From: Planctomycetota bacterium
GTDB lineage: Bacteria; Planctomycetota; Planctomycetia; Pirellulales; Lacipirellulaceae
DNA length: 43,804 nucleotides
Assembly: GCA_013152205.1 (NCBI GenBank)
Contig: JAADGV010000087.1
Coordinates: 1 to 43,804, forward strand
Direction of reading: 5' to 3'
In this document: piece by piece, positions 41,205 to 43,804 of the stretch
Layout of the letters: every line of letters starts with the position of its first letter
How positions within the stretch are numbered: position 1 is the stretch's first letter
Translations under genes and position numbers: made by a program
The notes under the pieces: generated by a model
The model's database searches: none
Told to the model about the DNA's origin: nothing
What the model saw: the letters and a program-made list of their open reading frames with translations, nothing else

Positions 41205-42872
41205 ATGAACATCATGTTATTCGCAGAATCCAATCCGCTTGAATCGGGATACATCTGGTACGTAGGTTTGGCGCTATTGGTAGTCATCGGCTTCCTGGGC
41301 ATGATCGCCTTTGTCAAGATGTCCTACAAACGCTGTAGCAGCAACCAGGTCTTAGTCATCTATGGTCTCACCAGCAAAGGCCAAGCTGCCAAGACCATTC
41401 ACGGCGGTGCCCAATTCGTCATCCCCTTGTTGCAAGACTATCGCTACCTCAGCCTCGAACCGATCCAAATCGAAATTCCCCTACGCGGGGCCTTGTCGAT
41501 CGAAAACATTCGCGTCAACGTACCCAGCGTTTTCACCGTCGCGGTCGGAACCTCTCCCGACGTGATGACCAACGCAGCCATTCGCTTACTCGATCTAACA
41601 ACGGCTGAAGTTCGCAAGCAGGCCGAGGAAATCATCTTCGGCCAACTACGGCAAGTCGTTGCCTCGATGGGCATCGAAGACATCAACCGCGACCGAGACG
41701 CCTTTCTCCAGCACATCCAAAATTCGGTCGAGCCCGAGCTGAAAAAGATCGGCCTCGTACTGATCAACGTCAACATCACCGACATCACCGACGAAAGTGG
41801 CTACATCGACGCCATCGGTCAAAAGGCCGCCTCCCAGGCGATCCAACAAGCCCGAGGCGATGTGGCAGACGAGGTAAAACACGGTGAAATTCGCGTCGCC
41901 GATGCCAACCGCGAAAAGGCGGTTCGAGTTGCCGACGCAACCAAGCTGCGTGAGATCGGCACCCGCGAAGCCGAACGCGAGCAAGCCGTCCGCATCGCCG
42001 ATCTAGAGAAAGAACAAACCGTCGGCGAGAAAAACGCTGCTTTCGAGCGCGATATGCAGGTGAAAAACTCTGAGCAACAGATGCGTATCTCGGTGGCCGA
42101 GGCCAATGCCAAAGCCGTCGATGGCGAAAATATCGCGGAGGCAACTATCGCCCAATCGCAAGCCACGCTACTCACCGAGCGAGCCGACGCCTACGAACGG
42201 GGTGAATCGCGCAAGCGCGAAGCCGAAGCCGCAGTACTCGAAATCCAACACCGGGCCATGGCCAAAGCCGCACTGGCCGACGCCGAACGCATCGAAGCCG
42301 AAGAACGAGCCAAAGTCGAAGCCCCGGCAAAAGCCGACAAGGCACGCATCATTGTCGACGCGCAGGCAGAAGCCGAAAAACGTCGCCTTGAAGCCGAAGG
42401 AGCCGCAGCCGCCATCTATGCCAAGCTCGAAGCCGAGGCACGCGGGCAATACGAAATCCTGGCCAAGAAGGGCGCCGGCCTCAAGCAAATTGTCGAAGCC
42501 TGCGGCGGAGCCAAAGAAGCCTTCCAACTGATGATGCTTGAACACATGGAGAGCTTGGCAGATTCCTCGGCCAAGGCGATCTCGAATATCAAGTTCGATA
42601 AAATTGTCGTCTGGGAAAACGGAGGCCAAAACGGCCGCTCGAACACGGCCGACTTCCTTCACAAAATGGCAGGCACTCTGCCCCCCATGATGCAAGTCAT
42701 GCGAGACATCGGCGGCGTAGAAATCCCTGAAAGCATCGCCAAGCTAGCCGGCGTAGAAGAACCAGCCAAGCCCGAAGAAAACAACCATACGCCAACCCCG
42801 GCGGGTGCCGAAATGCCCCCAACGGAGACTTCGCAAAAACCGAGTGACCCTAGCACAGCTTCACCCACCTAG
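41205..42872 (+). CDS. Flotillin/YqiK-family SPFH protein
   Basis: 555 residues. N-terminal membrane hairpin GYIWYVGLALLVVIGFLGMI, then the SPFH/Band-7 domain (~50-225: VLVIYGLTSKGQAAKTIHGG, QIEIPLRGALSIENIRVNVP, LRQVVASMGIEDINRDRDAF, INVNITDITDESGYIDAIGQ). A long alanine/glutamate coiled coil follows (~225-430) and a C-terminal region with FQLMMLEHMESLADSSAKAI. The tail (~525-555) is P/T/E-rich. Flotillins oligomerise at the inner membrane and gather lipids and proteins; the NfeD-like partner is directly upstream. A GGGGAG ribosome binding site precedes the ATG. Intact. Confidence 0.93.
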   Translation: MNIMLFAESNPLESGYIWYVGLALLVVIGFLGMIAFVKMSYKRCSSNQVLVIYGLTSKGQAAKTIHGGAQFVIPLLQDYRYLSLEPIQIEIPLRGALSIENIRVNVPSVFTVAVGTSPDVMTNAAIRLLDLTTAEVRKQAEEIIFGQLRQVVASMGIEDINRDRDAFLQHIQNSVEPELKKIGLVLINVNITDITDESGYIDAIGQKAASQAIQQARGDVADEVKHGEIRVADANREKAVRVADATKLREIGTREAEREQAVRIADLEKEQTVGEKNAAFERDMQVKNSEQQMRISVAEANAKAVDGENIAEATIAQSQATLLTERADAYERGESRKREAEAAVLEIQHRAMAKAALADAERIEAEERAKVEAPAKADKARIIVDAQAEAEKRRLEAEGAAAAIYAKLEAEARGQYEILAKKGAGLKQIVEACGGAKEAFQLMMLEHMESLADSSAKAISNIKFDKIVVWENGGQNGRSNTADFLHKMAGTLPPMMQVMRDIGGVEIPESIAKLAGVEEPAKPEENNHTPTPAGAEMPPTETSQKPSDPSTASPT

Positions 42873-43359
42873 CCAAACTATCCTGGTTCAGGACGATTGC
42901 CAAGTCAGTGCGATCGACCAAAGCTTAGGAAAAAAGAATAACCGCAGAGGACACGGAGTAGCCCAGCGCAGCCTTTGGCCGCAAACAAAAAAAAGGGAAC
43001 CGCTAATCAACGCGAATAATCGCTAATCGCATGTCTGTTTTTCGCATTTTGTTCACCTATTAGCGTGTATTAGCGCTGATTAGCGGTTCCCTTCTTTCAA
43101 AAAAGTGTGTCAAGAAAACAGGCTTTTACGGGTTTGTCTTACAGAGTGCCTTACAAATAGATTTTCTCCGTGTCCTCTGCGGTTCAATTTATTGTGGTAG
43201 ATTTTGTGCAATTGTGACTTTGCAATCATCCTGCATTCTGGTTCAGAAGACTTGCATGAAGGCAATTTCCGAAATACCATGCCTACTTGAAGCACGATGT
43301 AATGTCGAAGGTTTGCAATCCCTCGGCTAATCCGCCTACGAAAACACCGAAAGGATTCG
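42873..43359. repeat. Nested repeat island: split arms surrounding a palindromic repeat
   Basis: Outer arms: TTCAGGACGATTGC at 42887-42900 (followed by CAAGTCAG) and GACTTTGCAATCATCCTG at 43216-43233, the two ends of the 23272-type repeat, here 345 bp apart. Between them are a TGCGGTT-like phrase, the sequence GCCTTTGGCCGCAAACAAAA and the complete repeat at 42995-43091. No gene. Confidence 0.72.
42995..43091. repeat. Palindromic repeat without inner element
   Basis: 97 bp bounded by GGGAACCGCTAATCAACGCG and its near-complement ending GATTAGCGGTTCCC. It shows the presumed ancestral state of the repeats at 13820 and 20263 before the 171-bp inner element entered. The flank CTTTCAAAAAA plus GTGTCAAGAAAACAGGC is also shared with the flank at 14147-14180. 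Confidence 0.85.
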
Positions 43360-43680
43360 ATGGCAACTGAAAACGCCGCCCCCATCTACATGCTTAACGT
43401 CCTCTGGTTCAAGCCAGACGGTGGCAAGCAAACTTATCGGCAGTATCTTCAGGCCGTGCAGCCTGTCGTTGCAAAATACGGCGGCAAGAAACTCGATTCC
43501 TACGTCCCTGACTTAGAAGTCATCGGCACATTCGATGCCGATTTTATTTTCACGGTCGAATGGCCAAACTGGGAAACCTTCCAGCAATTCATCCACGACG
43601 ACGATTTTCTCGCCATCCGCCACCTCCGAGAGGAAGCCCTCGACCGCTCGCTACTGATCCGCTGCCGAAAAGTCGGCTAA
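43360..43680 (+). CDS. DUF1330-like dimeric alpha/beta-barrel protein
   Basis: 106 residues. YMLNVLWFKPDGGKQTYRQY, LQAVQPVVAKYGGKKLDSYV and FDADFIFTVEWPNWETFQQF, followed by FLAIRHLREEALDRSLLIRC, fit the DUF1330/NIPSNAP-like ferredoxin-fold group: strand, helix with a tyrosine, strand, P-x-x-E/W-x-F-x-x-F, then two short helices. The fold dimerises; many relatives are catalytic or heme-binding, but nothing more specific is visible. No signal peptide. An AAAGGA lies about 10 bp upstream of the ATG. It is preceded by the repeat island and followed by a hairpin region at the window end. Confidence 0.75.
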   Translation: MATENAAPIYMLNVLWFKPDGGKQTYRQYLQAVQPVVAKYGGKKLDSYVPDLEVIGTFDADFIFTVEWPNWETFQQFIHDDDFLAIRHLREEALDRSLLIRCRKVG

Positions 43681-43750
43681 TCGCGCCCGCATGGGTGTGC
43701 GTCTTACACTAGTGGTCCGTCAAGATTGCATTGAGAGGTTCGGCTGGGTG

Positions 43751-43776
43751 CCACTGTCTGGCTCGCCCAGCAGTGG
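43751..43776. repeat. Hairpin CCACTG...CAGTGG near the window end
   Basis: CCACTG, bulged T, CTGG, loop, CCAG, CAGTGG form a 10-bp stem. A palindrome CTGGTACCAG follows at 43781-43790. No gene between 43681 and the end. Likely one more intergenic repeat family, but only one copy is in the window. Confidence 0.5.
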
Positions 43777-43804
43777 AACCCTGGTACCAGCTTCACACTG
43801 CTGG

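Overview
The window looks like a chromosomal segment of a planctomycete of the Pirellulales type. The evidence is three proteins with PEP-CTERM sorting tails, an ECF sigma factor translationally coupled to a Ser/Thr kinase, bacterial tetrahydromethanopterin (H4MPT) C1 genes, a TIGR03546/TIGR03545-like pair, a membrane protein with the planctomycete-style FSLATLL helix and GspG-like tail, and long gene-poor gaps filled with small palindromic repeats. No phage, plasmid or CRISPR locus is visible. Most identifications come from recognising motifs in the translations, not from searches.

Layout. 1-3945: end of a sugar ABC ATPase, a polytopic protein of unknown role, and the sugar permease, in one operon. 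3969-4505: a ParDE-like toxin-antitoxin pair, with a 105-bp miniature element in front of it. 4871-16964: parts of a MacAB-TolC-like export machine (ATPase, TolC, adaptor, permease). Interleaved with these are a DUF418-type membrane protein, two PEP-CTERM proteins and an ECF sigma/kinase pair. Two 311-bp elements carrying the same transposase fragment sit directly behind the tolC and permease stop codons. 17504-22564: mutS, fliG and a cheX-like gene on the minus strand. 22752-25259: a QueD/PTPS-like protein, a CitG-like protein and a dehalogenase-fold hydrolase, also minus. 25608-30281: a small unknown protein, an SRP RNA, dnaX, ybaB and rpoN. The dnaX gene carries a ten-A tract placed so that slippage would give a short gamma-like product. 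30318-33490: a zinc-ribbon/PH-like membrane protein, nrdR, tRNA-Ala(CGC) and hemW. 33585-36270: an unknown protein, a third PEP-CTERM protein and a DUF2062 protein. 36267-43680: a TIGR03545-like AsmA-type protein, mch, an ATP-grasp ligase, an NfeD-like/flotillin pair and a DUF1330-like protein.

How the genes relate. Mch and the ATP-grasp ligase, with the PTPS-like and CitG-like genes 15 kb away, fit an H4MPT formaldehyde oxidation/detoxification module whose other genes lie outside the window. The ECF/kinase pair joins a zinc-binding anti-sigma-like head, a kinase, one membrane helix and an outside PA14-like domain, so it could couple an envelope signal to transcription. The SRP RNA-dnaX-ybaB order is a conserved bacterial arrangement, here followed by rpoN and not recR.

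The gaps hold at least five repeat families, two of them nested inside one another, plus low-complexity phrases of a kind that recurs in unrelated bacterial genomes. I found no single clearly new multi-gene system. The observations most worth checking are the dnaX slippage site, the transposase-derived elements behind the efflux genes, the nested palindromic repeats, and the sigma/kinase/PA14 sensor.
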